From positions 186,001 through 250,000 of the forward strand of contig JAHBVC010000002.1 of assembly GCA_019637755.1 (NCBI GenBank): 64,000 nucleotides of DNA, given 5' to 3'. Source of the stretch: Anaerolineales bacterium (lineage in GTDB: Bacteria > Chloroflexota > Anaerolineae > Anaerolineales > UBA11579). Positions 43,320 through 52,312 of the stretch are shown in pieces. How positions within the stretch are numbered: the first letter of the stretch is position 1; each line of letters begins with the position of its first letter. The notes under the pieces were generated by a model, which was not told the DNA's origin, made no database searches, and worked only from the letters and a program-made list of their open reading frames with translations. Position numbers and translations under genes: made by a program.

Positions 43320-44569
43320 TGGCAAAGAGTCTGCCAACTGAAGTCACGGTGAGCGTGGGGCAAGCGCGCCGCTACCTGGTGGCGTACCAGCGCCTGGCCC
43401 AGCCGCGCACTCTCAAGGGCAAAGCCGGGGCGCTCGAATACATCCGCCAGGTGAATTGCATCCAATTCGATCCGATCAATGTGGTGGGGCAAAACCCTCA
43501 CCTCGTTTTGCAATCACGCGTGCGCAACTACCGGCCGGCACTGCTGGATGAACTGCTGTACCGCGAGCGCAGCCTGGTGGATGGCTTCGATAAGGTGATG
43601 TCGATCTACCCACGCGAAGACTGGCCCTTCTTCAACGCCTACCGCGCGGCGATGGGCCAACTGTACAAAGAGGCCAGCAGCACCGAGAAAGCCACGCGCC
43701 TGCTCGATTGGGTGCGCGAGGAAATTCGCACGCGCGGCCCGCTCTCGGCATTGGAATTGGAAGACGATACCAAGATGGATTGGTGGCTCACCGGCTCGGC
43801 GCGGGCGGTGCGCATCGCTCTCGACATTTTGTTTTACTCAGGCGAGGTAGTGATCCACCACCGGGTGGCCAACCGGCGCTATTTTGAGCTGGCGACGCGC
43901 GTATTGGGCGAGCCGCTCACCGCGCCGGCCGATCCGCACGAGGATGCCAGCGCCTACCGCGAATGGCACGTACTGCGCCGCATCGAAAGCATGGGGCTGG
44001 CTCGCCCGCAGGGCAACGGCCAATGGGGCGGCATCCAACGTAGTGGCTCGCTGGAGCCGGTGCTGGCGCGCCTGGTGGGCCGCGAGGCGATCGCCCGCGT
44101 GGGCGTGGAGGGCGTGCCCGGCCAGGTGTTTTACCTGCCGCGCAGCCAACTCGCCGCGCTACAACGCACGCCGCCGCGCCGGGCTGCTGCTGCCAGCTTC
44201 CTGGCGCCACTGGATAACCTGCTGTGGGATCGTGACCTGCTGGAGCAGCTGTTTGGCTTCTACTACCGCTGGGAAGTGTACGTGCCCGAGGCGAAACGCC
44301 AGTATGGCTACTATGTGCTGCCAGTCTTGTATGGCGATGCGTTTGTAGCGCGTTTTGACCCGGGCTATGACCGCAAAACACAAACGCTGACGATCAAGAA
44401 TTGGTGGTGGCAGCCCGGCGTGCCGCGCCGCGATGAAGCAATGCAGACCGCTTTGGCGCAATGCCTGCGTGATTTCATGCGCTACCTGGGCGCCCAGCGC
44501 ACAGTGCTGGGCGCGCCGGTGCAGCGCGAGCGCACGCTGAAGGCAATCGTGCGCCTGGCGGCGAGCTAA
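43319..44569 (+). CDS. AlkX/YcaQ-family DNA glycosylase (HTH_42)
   Basis: 416 residues. Tandem winged helices of the HTH_42 (YcaQ/AZL) family. The catalytic QxD motif is in VNCIQFDPINVV (about residue 50), as in the YcaQ subfamily that unhooks interstrand crosslinks and removes bulky N7-alkyl adducts; the AZL subfamily has QxQ. Other conserved parts: RSLVDGFDKVMSIYP, FLAPLDNLLWDRDLLEQLF and YGDAFVARFDP. Start ATG overlaps the previous stop. Confidence 0.88.
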   Translation: MAKSLPTEVTVSVGQARRYLVAYQRLAQPRTLKGKAGALEYIRQVNCIQFDPINVVGQNPHLVLQSRVRNYRPALLDELLYRERSLVDGFDKVMSIYPREDWPFFNAYRAAMGQLYKEASSTEKATRLLDWVREEIRTRGPLSALELEDDTKMDWWLTGSARAVRIALDILFYSGEVVIHHRVANRRYFELATRVLGEPLTAPADPHEDASAYREWHVLRRIESMGLARPQGNGQWGGIQRSGSLEPVLARLVGREAIARVGVEGVPGQVFYLPRSQLAALQRTPPRRAAAASFLAPLDNLLWDRDLLEQLFGFYYRWEVYVPEAKRQYGYYVLPVLYGDAFVARFDPGYDRKTQTLTIKNWWWQPGVPRRDEAMQTALAQCLRDFMRYLGAQRTVLGAPVQRERTLKAIVRLAAS

Positions 44570-45870
44570 GGCGCCAGGGACGCGGGGGCGCGCAAGGTGT
44601 CTAGCTGGCGTACTTCGCCAGGCGTAGCGCCGAGCTGCCACAGCGCCAGCTGGGCGGGGCTGCGCTGCCCATCCGGGTAGCCGGCGGCCTGCAGCCCGGC
44701 GGCCACCTGGGCCGGCGTGATCGCCGCCGGCGAGCCGGCGGCAGCCAACGCATGCTCAAGGGCGCTGGTCAGGATGGCCAGGCTGGCCTGGGCGAAGCTG
44801 TCCTGTACCAGGCCCAGCACGGCAGGCGCCTGCCCCTCCCCCACGGGCTTCAGCGGCAGCGCCGAAACGAGATACAGCCCCTCGGCGAAGGCTGGATCGG
44901 CCAGGTATTCGTACAGCGCCGGCTCATAGGCCAGGCTGGGCGCGGCCACTGCGAAGCGCCCCTGCAGGCCGAGGTGGCCGAGCGCGTTGAGCACCGCGGC
45001 CAGCCCATACGAATCCGCATTGACATACAGCAGATTAACATTGAGATCGCGGGCAGTGTAGATCCACTCGTAGACGTTGAGATCCGCACGGGGGCTGAGC
45101 TCGACGGTTTGCACGATGGGCACATCAAGCTCCTCGGCAAATTGCTCCAGCTGCGGGGTGAATACTTCCCCCGCCAGGCTGCCCGGCCAGGAGACGATCG
45201 CCAGGCGCAGCGGGCTGCTCAGGCTGCGGGTATCCTCGGCGCGGCGCGGGGCTTGCATAAAGCGCAGCCAGTGGGCCAGGGCCTGGGCCGGAGGCGGCTC
45301 CAGGCCGTAGAGCACACCGCGGGCCTGGGCGGCAACTCCCGGACCAAGCGCAGGCAGATTGCGTTGTGTGAGCCACTGGATGAGCAGCTCTTCGCTGGCG
45401 GCATCGCAGAGCAGAGCTAGCGGCGCGGGCTGGTCCGTAGCGGCTTGCTGGGCGGCGGCCGCGGCGGATGGCTCCGGCTGGGTGGCATCGCCCGTATCGA
45501 TCAGATCAAACTGTAACTGGGCCCCTTGCAGGCCACCGGCGGCGTTGTATTGCTGCAGGGCCGCCTCCAGCGCACCGGCACGCCATGCAGACGAAGCGGA
45601 CAAGGGGCCGCTGCGGGCGCAGAACAGATGCAGGTGCAGAGTCTGCCCAGCGAAGGCGGTGCTGATCGTGGCGGCTGGCGTGGCGGGCTGGGCCGCGGCC
45701 GCGGTGGGCGTATAGGTGGCCAGGGTTTGGCCATACAGACTGGAGAAAATATAGGGGGTCGGCGTGGAGACCGGCGCAGGCAGGCTGAGCGCCGCGCTGG
45801 GTTGGCAGGCGAACAGACCCAGGGCCAACAGTGCCAACAAGCGGAGAGAGCGGCGTTTGACGGTGCTCAT
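44566..45870 (-). CDS. Periplasmic-binding-protein-like lipoprotein
   Basis: 434 residues. Lipobox LGLFAC puts the lipidated Cys at about residue 22. A Pro/Thr/Ala linker (about 30-70) leads to a type 1 periplasmic-binding fold (about 75-420) like branched-chain amino acid receptors (ALEAALQQYNAAGGLQGAQLQ is the typical helix). No permease or ATPase gene is adjacent, so it may work as a sensor or with a distant transporter. ATGA overlap with the upstream dehydratase gene; convergent four-base overlap with the glycosylase gene. Confidence 0.8.
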   Translation of the reverse strand: MSTVKRRSLRLLALLALGLFACQPSAALSLPAPVSTPTPYIFSSLYGQTLATYTPTAAAAQPATPAATISTAFAGQTLHLHLFCARSGPLSASSAWRAGALEAALQQYNAAGGLQGAQLQFDLIDTGDATQPEPSAAAAAQQAATDQPAPLALLCDAASEELLIQWLTQRNLPALGPGVAAQARGVLYGLEPPPAQALAHWLRFMQAPRRAEDTRSLSSPLRLAIVSWPGSLAGEVFTPQLEQFAEELDVPIVQTVELSPRADLNVYEWIYTARDLNVNLLYVNADSYGLAAVLNALGHLGLQGRFAVAAPSLAYEPALYEYLADPAFAEGLYLVSALPLKPVGEGQAPAVLGLVQDSFAQASLAILTSALEHALAAAGSPAAITPAQVAAGLQAAGYPDGQRSPAQLALWQLGATPGEVRQLDTLRAPASLAP

Positions 45871-46220
45871 TCAGACGAATAGAGCGCGTCGGTCTTGGCA
45901 GCCATGATGAAATCGTTACCGTGCAGGCCGTGAATCTTGTGCGTCCACCATTCCACGCGCACTTTGCCCCATTCGGTGCGCAGCAGCGGGTGATGCCCCT
46001 GCTGCTCGGCCAGCGCTCCGACGCGTTGGGTGAAGGCGAGCGCGCCGGCAAAATCGGCAAAGCGGAAGCCGCGGCGCAGGCGCTGCACGCCGCCCACGCT
46101 GACCAGGCGCCATTCGGGCACCTGCGGCAGCAGCTGGTTGATCTCGGCGGCGGTGAGGGTGGGCTCGCCTGCCTGGCAGGCGGCACAGGTTCGTTGGCCT
46201 AACGGCACAAGCGTACTCAT
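45867..46220 (-). CDS. 4a-hydroxytetrahydrobiopterin dehydratase (pterin-4a-carbinolamine dehydratase)
   Basis: 117 residues. Conserved active-site stretch GHHPLLRTEWGKVRVEWWTHKIHGLHGNDF with three catalytic His, written here in parts: GHHP, WWTHKIHGL, GNDFIMAAK. It recycles the oxidised pterin cofactor of aromatic amino acid hydroxylases. The start at MSTLVPL is fixed by a perfect TATAAT six bases upstream; the longer frame to 46307 crosses the divergent promoter and riboswitch. It includes an N-terminal CAAC pair that could bind metal. Confidence 0.92.
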   Translation of the reverse strand: MSTLVPLGQRTCAACQAGEPTLTAAEINQLLPQVPEWRLVSVGGVQRLRRGFRFADFAGALAFTQRVGALAEQQGHHPLLRTEWGKVRVEWWTHKIHGLHGNDFIMAAKTDALYSSE

Positions 46221-46226
46221 GGCTTG

Positions 46227-46234
46227 ATTATAAT
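46227..46234. promoter_or_regulatory. Overlapping divergent -10 boxes
   Basis: ATTATAAT reads as TATAAT on the minus strand (46227-46232, for the pterin dehydratase) and as TATAAT on the plus strand (46229-46234, for the preQ1 riboswitch transcript). The two promoters would compete for polymerase. Confidence 0.6.
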
Positions 46235-46279
46235 GTTTGCGTAGCAGGGCTGGCTTAGGGCCACTTAAGCCTGCCCTAT

Positions 46280-46313
46280 GCCGGTTGCAGCGCACCCGGC
46301 TTATCAAAACTGC
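46280..46313 (+). promoter_or_regulatory. preQ1-I riboswitch aptamer
   Basis: P1 is GCCGG (46280-46284) with CCGGC (46296-46300). The loop reads TTGCAGCGCAC and the tail TTATCAAAACTGC. Loop GCAG (46287-46290) pairs with tail CTGC (46310-46313) to form the H-type pseudoknot, and an unpaired C follows GCAG as in known aptamers. The A-rich tail and ACC motif match the class. It binds the queuosine precursor preQ1 and lies upstream of a queuosine-precursor transporter, so it fits biologically. Confidence 0.87.
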
Positions 46314-46316
46314 GGC

Positions 46317-46342
46317 GAGGACTTGGCGTCCTCATTTCTGTT
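46317..46342 (+). terminator. Expression-platform hairpin of the preQ1 riboswitch
   Basis: GAGGAC-ttggc-GTCCTC (46317-46333) followed by ATTTCTGTT, four bases after the pseudoknot. It could be an intrinsic terminator set by preQ1 binding; the U-tract is interrupted. Confidence 0.55.
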
Positions 46343-46348
46343 AATTGA

Positions 46349-46418
46349 GTGAGCAGGGATCAGTGAGTAGTGAGTAGAAAGAAGTGAACTGGGAGCAGTG
46401 AGTAGTAAGTAGCCGCTG
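46349..46418. repeat. Ten degenerate heptamers in the yhhQ leader
   Basis: Units in register: GTGAGCA, GGGATCA, GTGAGTA, GTGAGTA, GAAAGAA, GTGAACT, GGGAGCA, GTGAGTA, GTAAGTA, GCCGCTG. The array lies between the riboswitch terminator hairpin and the ribosome site. Confidence 0.85.
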
Positions 46419-46451
46419 TTCACTGGTGATTTGCAATAAGTTAGGAGCATC

Positions 46452-47108
46452 GTGAAAAAAGAAGACATAGCAGCCCCCTCCCCCCTCCCCGCCACCGCTG
46501 TAGTGGTGATTGCCGCGTACATTGCGGCGCAAATGTTGGCGGATGTGGCCAGCGTCAAAATCGGCACGCTGACCCTGCCGGCGTTGGGCAGCCTGGCGGT
46601 GGATATGGGCACGTTCATCTACCCGATCACGTTTACGCTGCGCGATGTGGTGCACAAGCTGCTGGGGCGCAGCGTGGCGCGCACGCTGGTGGTGGCGGCA
46701 GGCGCCATCAACCTGGGCATGGCGGCCTACCTGGTGTGGGCGGCCAAGTTCCCCAGCGATGCCAGCTGGGGGTTGGGCGCCGAGTTCGCCGCGGTGCTGA
46801 CGCCGGTGTGGCGCATTACGCTGGCCTCGATCGTCGCCGAGGTGGTGAGCGAGCTGCTGGATACGGAGCTGTATCACCTGTTCGTGACGCGCATCACGTG
46901 GCGCTACCAATGGGCGCGGGTGCTGGTGAGCAACAGCCTGAGCGTGCCGGTGGACAATCTCATTTTTGCGGTGGGCGCGTTTGGCGGCCTGCTGCCGTGG
47001 GCGACGGTGTGGGGCATTTTTGTGGTGAATTTGCTGGTCAAGTATGCGGTGACACTGTTGAGCCTGCCGCTGATCTATGTGGTGCCGGAGCGGCGCGGGG
47101 TGGAATAA
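46452..47108 (+). CDS. yhhQ: Queuosine precursor transporter (YhhQ/VUT family)
   Basis: 218 residues with six predicted transmembrane segments. VUT-family features: AAYIAAQMLADVASVK, TFIYPITFTLRDVVHKLLG (with conserved Asp and charged residues) and SELLDTELYHL. It imports preQ0 or preQ1 for queuosine tRNA modification. The GTG start has a TAGGAG ribosome site seven bases away. The preQ1-I riboswitch 140 bases upstream supports the function. Confidence 0.93.
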   Translation: MKKEDIAAPSPLPATAVVVIAAYIAAQMLADVASVKIGTLTLPALGSLAVDMGTFIYPITFTLRDVVHKLLGRSVARTLVVAAGAINLGMAAYLVWAAKFPSDASWGLGAEFAAVLTPVWRITLASIVAEVVSELLDTELYHLFVTRITWRYQWARVLVSNSLSVPVDNLIFAVGAFGGLLPWATVWGIFVVNLLVKYAVTLLSLPLIYVVPERRGVE

Positions 47109-47239
47109 AAGCTACAGTTGATAGAAGATATGCCAGCAAAGATTCTTCCCTGGTCAGGCTTCGGCTATCCTGGTGTGGATGAACAAACCCGGTCAGAATG
47201 ACACAGTACGTTTGGTCGGCACAGCATGAATATGCGCTT

Positions 47240-47720
47240 GCCAGCATGCTTGTCCCTCAACAAAAACTGGGGCTTGCTGTGCCCTAAAGGATTCTTCATC
47301 CGCTGCGCTCGTTCGGAATGACGGTGTTGTGCGTTGCGTGAACATATCTGAGATTGCTTCGTCCGTTTGCCGCAAAGCGGCAGTACTCCTCGCAATGACA
47401 ATAAGGCAAGAGGCCAGCATGCTACGCTGCGAAGCAGCGGACGCCCCTACACAGCCAAGCCGTCATTCCGAGCGTAGCGAGGAATCCTTTAGGACATAGC
47501 ACAATAAGCCTGTTTGTAATGTCCTAAAGGATTCCTCCTCGCGGCTACGCCGCTCGTTCGGAATGACAGCCTGCACGGAGCAGTCCCAAAGCCTGTGTAC
47601 GCCTGCACTTGGGGATTGCTTCGTCCGCTTGCCGCAAAGCGGCAATACTCCTCGCAATGACAATAAGGCAAGGCGCAGCATGCTACGCCATGAAGCAGCG
47701 GACGCCCCTGCATGATGGCT
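47240..47720. repeat. Cluster of palindromic intergenic repeats
   Basis: Within a gene-free 656 bases. Copies of CCTAAAGGATTC...GGAATGACG lie at about 47283-47324, 47462-47496 and 47522-47569. Two near-identical blocks, GATTGCTTCGTCCG...TTGCCGCAAAGCGGCA...CTCCTCGCAATGACAATAAGGCAAG...AGCATGCTACGC...AAGCAGCGGACGCCCCT, lie at 47350-47450 and 47615-47709. Confidence 0.85.
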
Positions 47721-47735
47721 ATAGTCTAAAAATCA

Positions 47736-47763
47736 AAAAGGCCGAGCGGTTGCTCGGCCTTTT
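47736..47763 (-). terminator. Terminator of aspS
   Basis: AAAAGGCCGAGC against GCTCGGCCTTTT with a minus-strand U5 tract; it starts right after the aspS stop. Confidence 0.93.
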
Positions 47764-47764
47764 G

Positions 47765-49555
<1,791 letters not shown>

Positions 49556-49581
49556 CACAATCCTCACAAGAATAAGTGCAA

Positions 49582-49662
49582 ACAAAAACGCCCGGTGCGA
49601 ATGCACCGGGCGAGAGCCAACCAGGCGGACCTAACGAGCCGCCAGGCAGGGGCCTCCCGCCC
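49582..49662 (-). promoter_or_regulatory. Transcription attenuator of aspS: antiterminator versus terminator
   Basis: Minus-strand strand A GGGCGGGAG (49654-49662) pairs fully with strand B CTCTCGCCC (49608-49616). Strand B shares CGCCC with the ascending arm of an intrinsic terminator, CGCCCGGTGC-ATTC-GCACCGGGCG plus TTTTTGTT (49581-49612). The two structures are mutually exclusive. A small hairpin, GGCGG...CCGCC, sits inside the antiterminator and holds the leader peptide stop codon. The terminator lies 26 bases before the aspS start. Confidence 0.8.
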
Positions 49663-49714
49663 GCTGGGGGTTATTGTCCAGATTATTGCTGTCCACAACG
49701 ATGGGTTGGAACAT
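49631..49714 (-). CDS. aspS leader peptide rich in Asp and Asn codons
   Basis: 27 codons plus TAG. The peptide begins MFQPIVVDSNNLDNNPQ and ends GPCLAAR. Codons 8-15 read GAC AGC AAT AAT CTG GAC AAT AAC, so two Asp and four Asn codons fall within eight positions. A perfect TATAAT lies six bases before the ATG, so the peptide would be read from a leaderless mRNA start. Strand A of the antiterminator begins at codon 18, just downstream of the Asp/Asn cluster, the arrangement expected for ribosome stalling control. Confidence 0.75.
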   Translation of the reverse strand: MFQPIVVDSNNLDNNPQRAGGPCLAAR

Positions 49715-49720
49715 ACGGGG

Positions 49721-49726
49721 ATTATA
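49721..49726 (-). promoter_or_regulatory. -10 box of the aspS leader transcript
   Basis: Minus-strand TATAAT; a candidate -35 TTGCTG lies about 19 bases upstream. The transcription start is predicted at the A of the leader-peptide ATG (49714). Confidence 0.65.
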
Positions 49727-49813
49727 GCATTAACAATTTAATCCCCAGCAAGGGTCCAGCGAGAAATCGCGCGTCTGCAGGCTTAACAGACACTTGACCA
49801 GGGCAAAAGCCGT

Positions 49814-50647
49814 CTAATCAAACCAAAAATAGCGCCAGCCCTCGCCAGCATCGTTCACCTGAAACCAGCCTGGCGTGGATTCCACGCGGCTCGGGCCGAG
49901 TAGAAGAATCCATGAATCATGGCTGATCATGCTGTGCTCGCCCAGTGGGTTATAGACCACGAGTTCACGTGCCCCAAAGTTATCGAGAATGAAGCGCGGC
50001 TGCTCAAAGAACAAATTGAACCCCGCACCTTTGGCTGCATAGAAATAGCGACTTATCCCCACCACCCCCGGTGCATAGTCTTGCCAGACTGCTGCCAAGG
50101 ACGCCGGATAGGCGCCATGCGCGGCATGGTACGCCTCGATAGCGTCCAACAGTTCAGCGCTATTGGCAATGCCACGCGCCCGGCTGGCTTGGGTGAGCGG
50201 CCCCGCCAGCATAAGCTGGGCGGCCAGCAGCGCCAGGGGTAACAGCGCCATGTACCGGGCCGCGGTTACCGCTTCCGCGGCACCCACGCCTGTGCGCAGG
50301 CGGGCAAGACGCTGTAGGGGCAATAGCGCTGCGATGGCGAAGGCAACGGCCAACAGCACGCCGCTCAATGCGTAAGCAGCCACGCACAGCAGCACCGCCA
50401 GCAGGCCAGCTGCCACCACGGCGGCCAGCGCCCAAGCGCCAGAGCGGGGCTTCGCACCGCGCCTTTCATATACCAGCCAGGCAATTCCGATCGGAGCCAA
50501 CAATACTGTGCCCCCCGCTCCCAATAGCTGCATCAGGGTGGACACTGGCACCGCTAGCGCATCATATCGCCCGGGAAGAAAGGGATAGAGCATGGCGGCG
50601 AGCAAGAGCGCCAATGTAATCAGCATGTGCAGGGATTGAATAGGCAT
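49814..50647 (-). CDS. Membrane protein of unknown function
   Basis: 277 residues. About five hydrophobic segments in the first 155 residues, then a soluble C-terminal domain (about 160-277). The start of that domain, SAELLDAIEAYHAAHGAYPASLAAV, resembles the helix after the pilin-like segment in type II secretion pseudopilins, where short conserved AYxxxxGxYP patterns occur, but the membrane part is not pilin-like. No catalytic motif. It lies between the tRNA gene and aspS with no partner. Confidence 0.7.
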   Translation of the reverse strand: MPIQSLHMLITLALLLAAMLYPFLPGRYDALAVPVSTLMQLLGAGGTVLLAPIGIAWLVYERRGAKPRSGAWALAAVVAAGLLAVLLCVAAYALSGVLLAVAFAIAALLPLQRLARLRTGVGAAEAVTAARYMALLPLALLAAQLMLAGPLTQASRARGIANSAELLDAIEAYHAAHGAYPASLAAVWQDYAPGVVGISRYFYAAKGAGFNLFFEQPRFILDNFGARELVVYNPLGEHSMISHDSWILLLGPSRVESTPGWFQVNDAGEGWRYFWFD

Positions 50648-50706
50648 CCAGGCTCCGCGTGTGTGCTTATAGGGTCGTCACTAGATGCAACATCGGCCAG
50701 TAAAAG

Positions 50707-50790
50707 TAGCTCGGGTGGGAATCGAACCCACAAGAGGTTGCCCTCGGAGGATTTTAAGTCCCCTGCGTCTGCCAGTTCCGCCACCGAGCC
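50707..50790 (-). tRNA. tRNA-Leu (anticodon UAA)
   Basis: 84-base type II tRNA. Acceptor GGCTCGG pairs with CCGAGCT (first pair G-U) followed by discriminator A. D-arm GGCGGAACTGGCAGACGC, anticodon loop CTTAAAA with anticodon TAA, a long variable arm (TCCGAGGGCAACCTCTT region) and T-arm GTGGGTTCGATTCCCAC. The 3' CCA is not encoded. It decodes UUA and UUG. Confidence 0.97.
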
Positions 50791-50826
50791 GTGCGTAAAC
50801 GCCGAGTGATTTTATCGCAGTTAACG

Positions 50827-50935
50827 TGAGCAGTGAGCAGTAACCAGTGAGCAGGGGTTGCCTGTTCACTGATTACTGTTCACTATTCACTGTTACCTGT
50901 CCACTACTTACTGCTCCCCGCTCCCCTGCTCACCT
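50827..50935. repeat. Long degenerate heptamer array with an orientation switch
   Basis: Units GTGAGCA, GTGAGCA, GTAACCA, GTGAGCA, then a short irregular piece, then the inverted form GTTCACT, GATTACT, GTTCACT, ATTCACT, GTTACCT, GTCCACT, ACTTACT, GCTCCCC, GCTCCCC. The 3' part supplies the last nine codons and the stop of the minus-strand PHP gene. Confidence 0.85.
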
Positions 50936-51566
50936 TATTCACAATCGCCGCATAGCGCGAGGCCAGGCGGATCAGCGGGCCGCTGGCGCGCTTCGTATAC
51001 TGCGCCTGCGGCATGGCCGCCCGCAGGCTGGCCGCATCCGTAAACTCGGGCACCTGCATGGTGGCGCGGCCGACCTCGATGAGGGTGTGCGCATCGGAGC
51101 CAGCGGTGCCGCCCAGCTTGAAGCGGGTGGCGAAGCGCTCGGCGGCCTCGTTGTAGGCCGGGCGGATGTTGCGGGCGTTGAAGGTCTCGACCGCATCCAC
51201 GTGCGGCGCAATCGCCTCCAGGGCGCGCAGCTCCCAGCCGCGGCGTGGGTCAAACGGGTGCGAGACGCTGATGTAGGCGCCCTGCTCACGCAGCATGCGA
51301 ATGGCGTCCATGGGCGGCAGGTGGCGGGGCACCTCTTCGCTGACGAAGAAGGCCAGCAGCTCGCCCTGCTCGGTCATGATTTCCTCACCGATGATGATGA
51401 GCTCGGGGTCGAGCTGCTTGGCGCGCACCGCCCCACTGATGGAGTTGTGGTCGGTCACCACCAGGCGGTCAATGCCGCGGCGGCGGGCGGTCTTGATGAG
51501 GTCTTCCACGCGTACGCGGCAATCGCCGCTGGCGTCTGTGTGGCAGTGGGTTTCTACGGTGAGCAT
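50904..51566 (-). CDS. PHP-domain phosphoesterase
   Basis: 220 residues. Metal-binding motifs of the PHP fold: ETHCHTDASGD at the N-terminus, VVTDHNSISGA, GEEIMTEQGELLAFF, SHPFDPRRGW, ETFNARN and GSDAHTLIEVG. Single-domain PHP proteins hydrolyse phosphoesters such as nucleoside 3',5'-bisphosphates; the substrate is unknown. The start at MLTVETH lies six bases after TACAAT, so the mRNA is leaderless. The C-terminal residues VSRGAGSSK come from the heptamer array. Confidence 0.9.
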   Translation of the reverse strand: MLTVETHCHTDASGDCRVRVEDLIKTARRRGIDRLVVTDHNSISGAVRAKQLDPELIIIGEEIMTEQGELLAFFVSEEVPRHLPPMDAIRMLREQGAYISVSHPFDPRRGWELRALEAIAPHVDAVETFNARNIRPAYNEAAERFATRFKLGGTAGSDAHTLIEVGRATMQVPEFTDAASLRAAMPQAQYTKRASGPLIRLASRYAAIVNKVSRGAGSSK

Positions 51567-51785
51567 GGGGGGATTGTAACGGCTCATTTTCTGTCATTGC
51601 GAGAAGGTGAAACCTCTTAGTTATTTAACGACGAGATAATCAAGCTCAAACCTTTACTCTCTTAGGGGCTTCGCCCCTAAGACCACAGCTCCATAGGCAT
51701 AAATTCAGGTACCCGGTAAAACGCAGTGGGGAAGCGCAAGAGCTGGAAATATGGGTGGAGACTCCGGCAGAAGCATAGGGCCAAC
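51567..51785. other. Boundary region between chromosome and prophage
   Basis: Holds a partial intergenic repeat (GTCATTGCGAGAAGG at about 51593), a perfect hairpin CTTAGGGGC-ttc-GCCCCTAAG (51661-51681) and about 100 bases without visible structure. The left phage attachment site is probably here or nearby, but no direct repeat can be matched because the other phage end is outside the window. Confidence 0.5.
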
Positions 51786-51817
51786 AAAAAAGCCCCCAGG
51801 CGCCAGCCTGAGGGCTT
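51786..51817 (-). terminator. Terminator of the phage late operon
   Basis: AAGCCCTCAGGC-tggc-GCCTGGGGGCTT on the minus strand followed by U6, 19 bases after the last phage gene. A 16-base perfect palindrome CGTTTCTGCAGAAACG (51818-51833) adjoins it. Confidence 0.88.
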
Positions 51818-51835
51818 CGTTTCTGCAGAAACGGG

Positions 51836-52231
51836 TTAGACCCCGTCGGCCAAGCGCTTACCCAGCTTGACCACCCCCGAGGCCGCAAGCCCATACAGGA
51901 TGGCCGTGACGCAGTAAGCAAACCAGGCGCCAAAGTCTGCCGGCGTGCCGAGGGTCGCGACGAGATAGCACAGGCCAAAGATCAAACCGATGAGCATGGA
52001 GACCATCAGCAAGGCCATATCGCGTACGCCGAGGTTACGCACGTACTCGACCAGGCCAAAGATGACCACAAAAATCGGGCCCACGCCACCGATGGCGGCG
52101 GCCACGAGGGCCGCCAAGTCGATTTCTGCACCGACCACCCCGCCGGCCGCCGGCACAGCGGGTGCCGGAGCGGCAGCCACCACGAAGATGGCAGCGAACA
52201 AAACAAGCAACACAATATACGACTTCTTCAT
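51836..52231 (-). CDS. Phage membrane protein, probable holin
   Basis: 131 residues with an N-terminal signal-like segment (MKKSYIVLLVLFAAIFVVAAAPAPAV), two or three further hydrophobic helices and a short basic end (KLGKRLADGV). Size, topology and place next to the endolysin suit a holin, but no family motif is recognised. Last gene of the phage late operon. Confidence 0.55.
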   Translation of the reverse strand: MKKSYIVLLVLFAAIFVVAAAPAPAVPAAGGVVGAEIDLAALVAAAIGGVGPIFVVIFGLVEYVRNLGVRDMALLMVSMLIGLIFGLCYLVATLGTPADFGAWFAYCVTAILYGLAASGVVKLGKRLADGV

Positions 52232-52299
52232 GTTTGATCACTCTTCCGTGCCCAGGAATGTTGATCCGTTGAAAAAAACTGACCTCCACGAACTCTCTT

Positions 52300-52311
52300 G
52301 GATCACCTCCT
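52300..52311 (-). promoter_or_regulatory. 12-base perfect anti-16S sequence after a stop codon
   Basis: Minus-strand AGGAGGTGATCC is the full complement of the 16S rRNA 3' end. It begins one base after the stop of the upstream phage gene and has no start codon at normal spacing (first GTG 16 bases past GGAGG; next gene ATG about 70 bases away). Its use is unclear. Confidence 0.5.
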
Positions 52312-52312
52312 C

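Noticed and set aside
49582-49714. T-box riboswitch upstream of aspS
   Set aside because: The leader lacks the conserved antiterminator block with TGGNACCGCG and a recognisable specifier loop, while it has an in-frame peptide with Asp/Asn codons and a simple A/B versus terminator switch.
49589-49714. Independent small RNA (6S or SRP RNA) in the aspS leader
   Set aside because: The SRP loop motif GGAAGG...AGCAG and the 6S closing-stem/bubble pattern are absent; an attenuator explains the hairpins better.
50707-50790. tRNA-Leu as the phage attachment site
   Set aside because: An intact PHP gene separates it from the phage region and no copy of the tRNA 3' end is seen near 51.6-51.8 kb.
50827-50935. 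CRISPR array
   Set aside because: The unit is seven bases without spacers, and no cas gene is present. The same holds for the 150-165-base repeats at 32847-33310.
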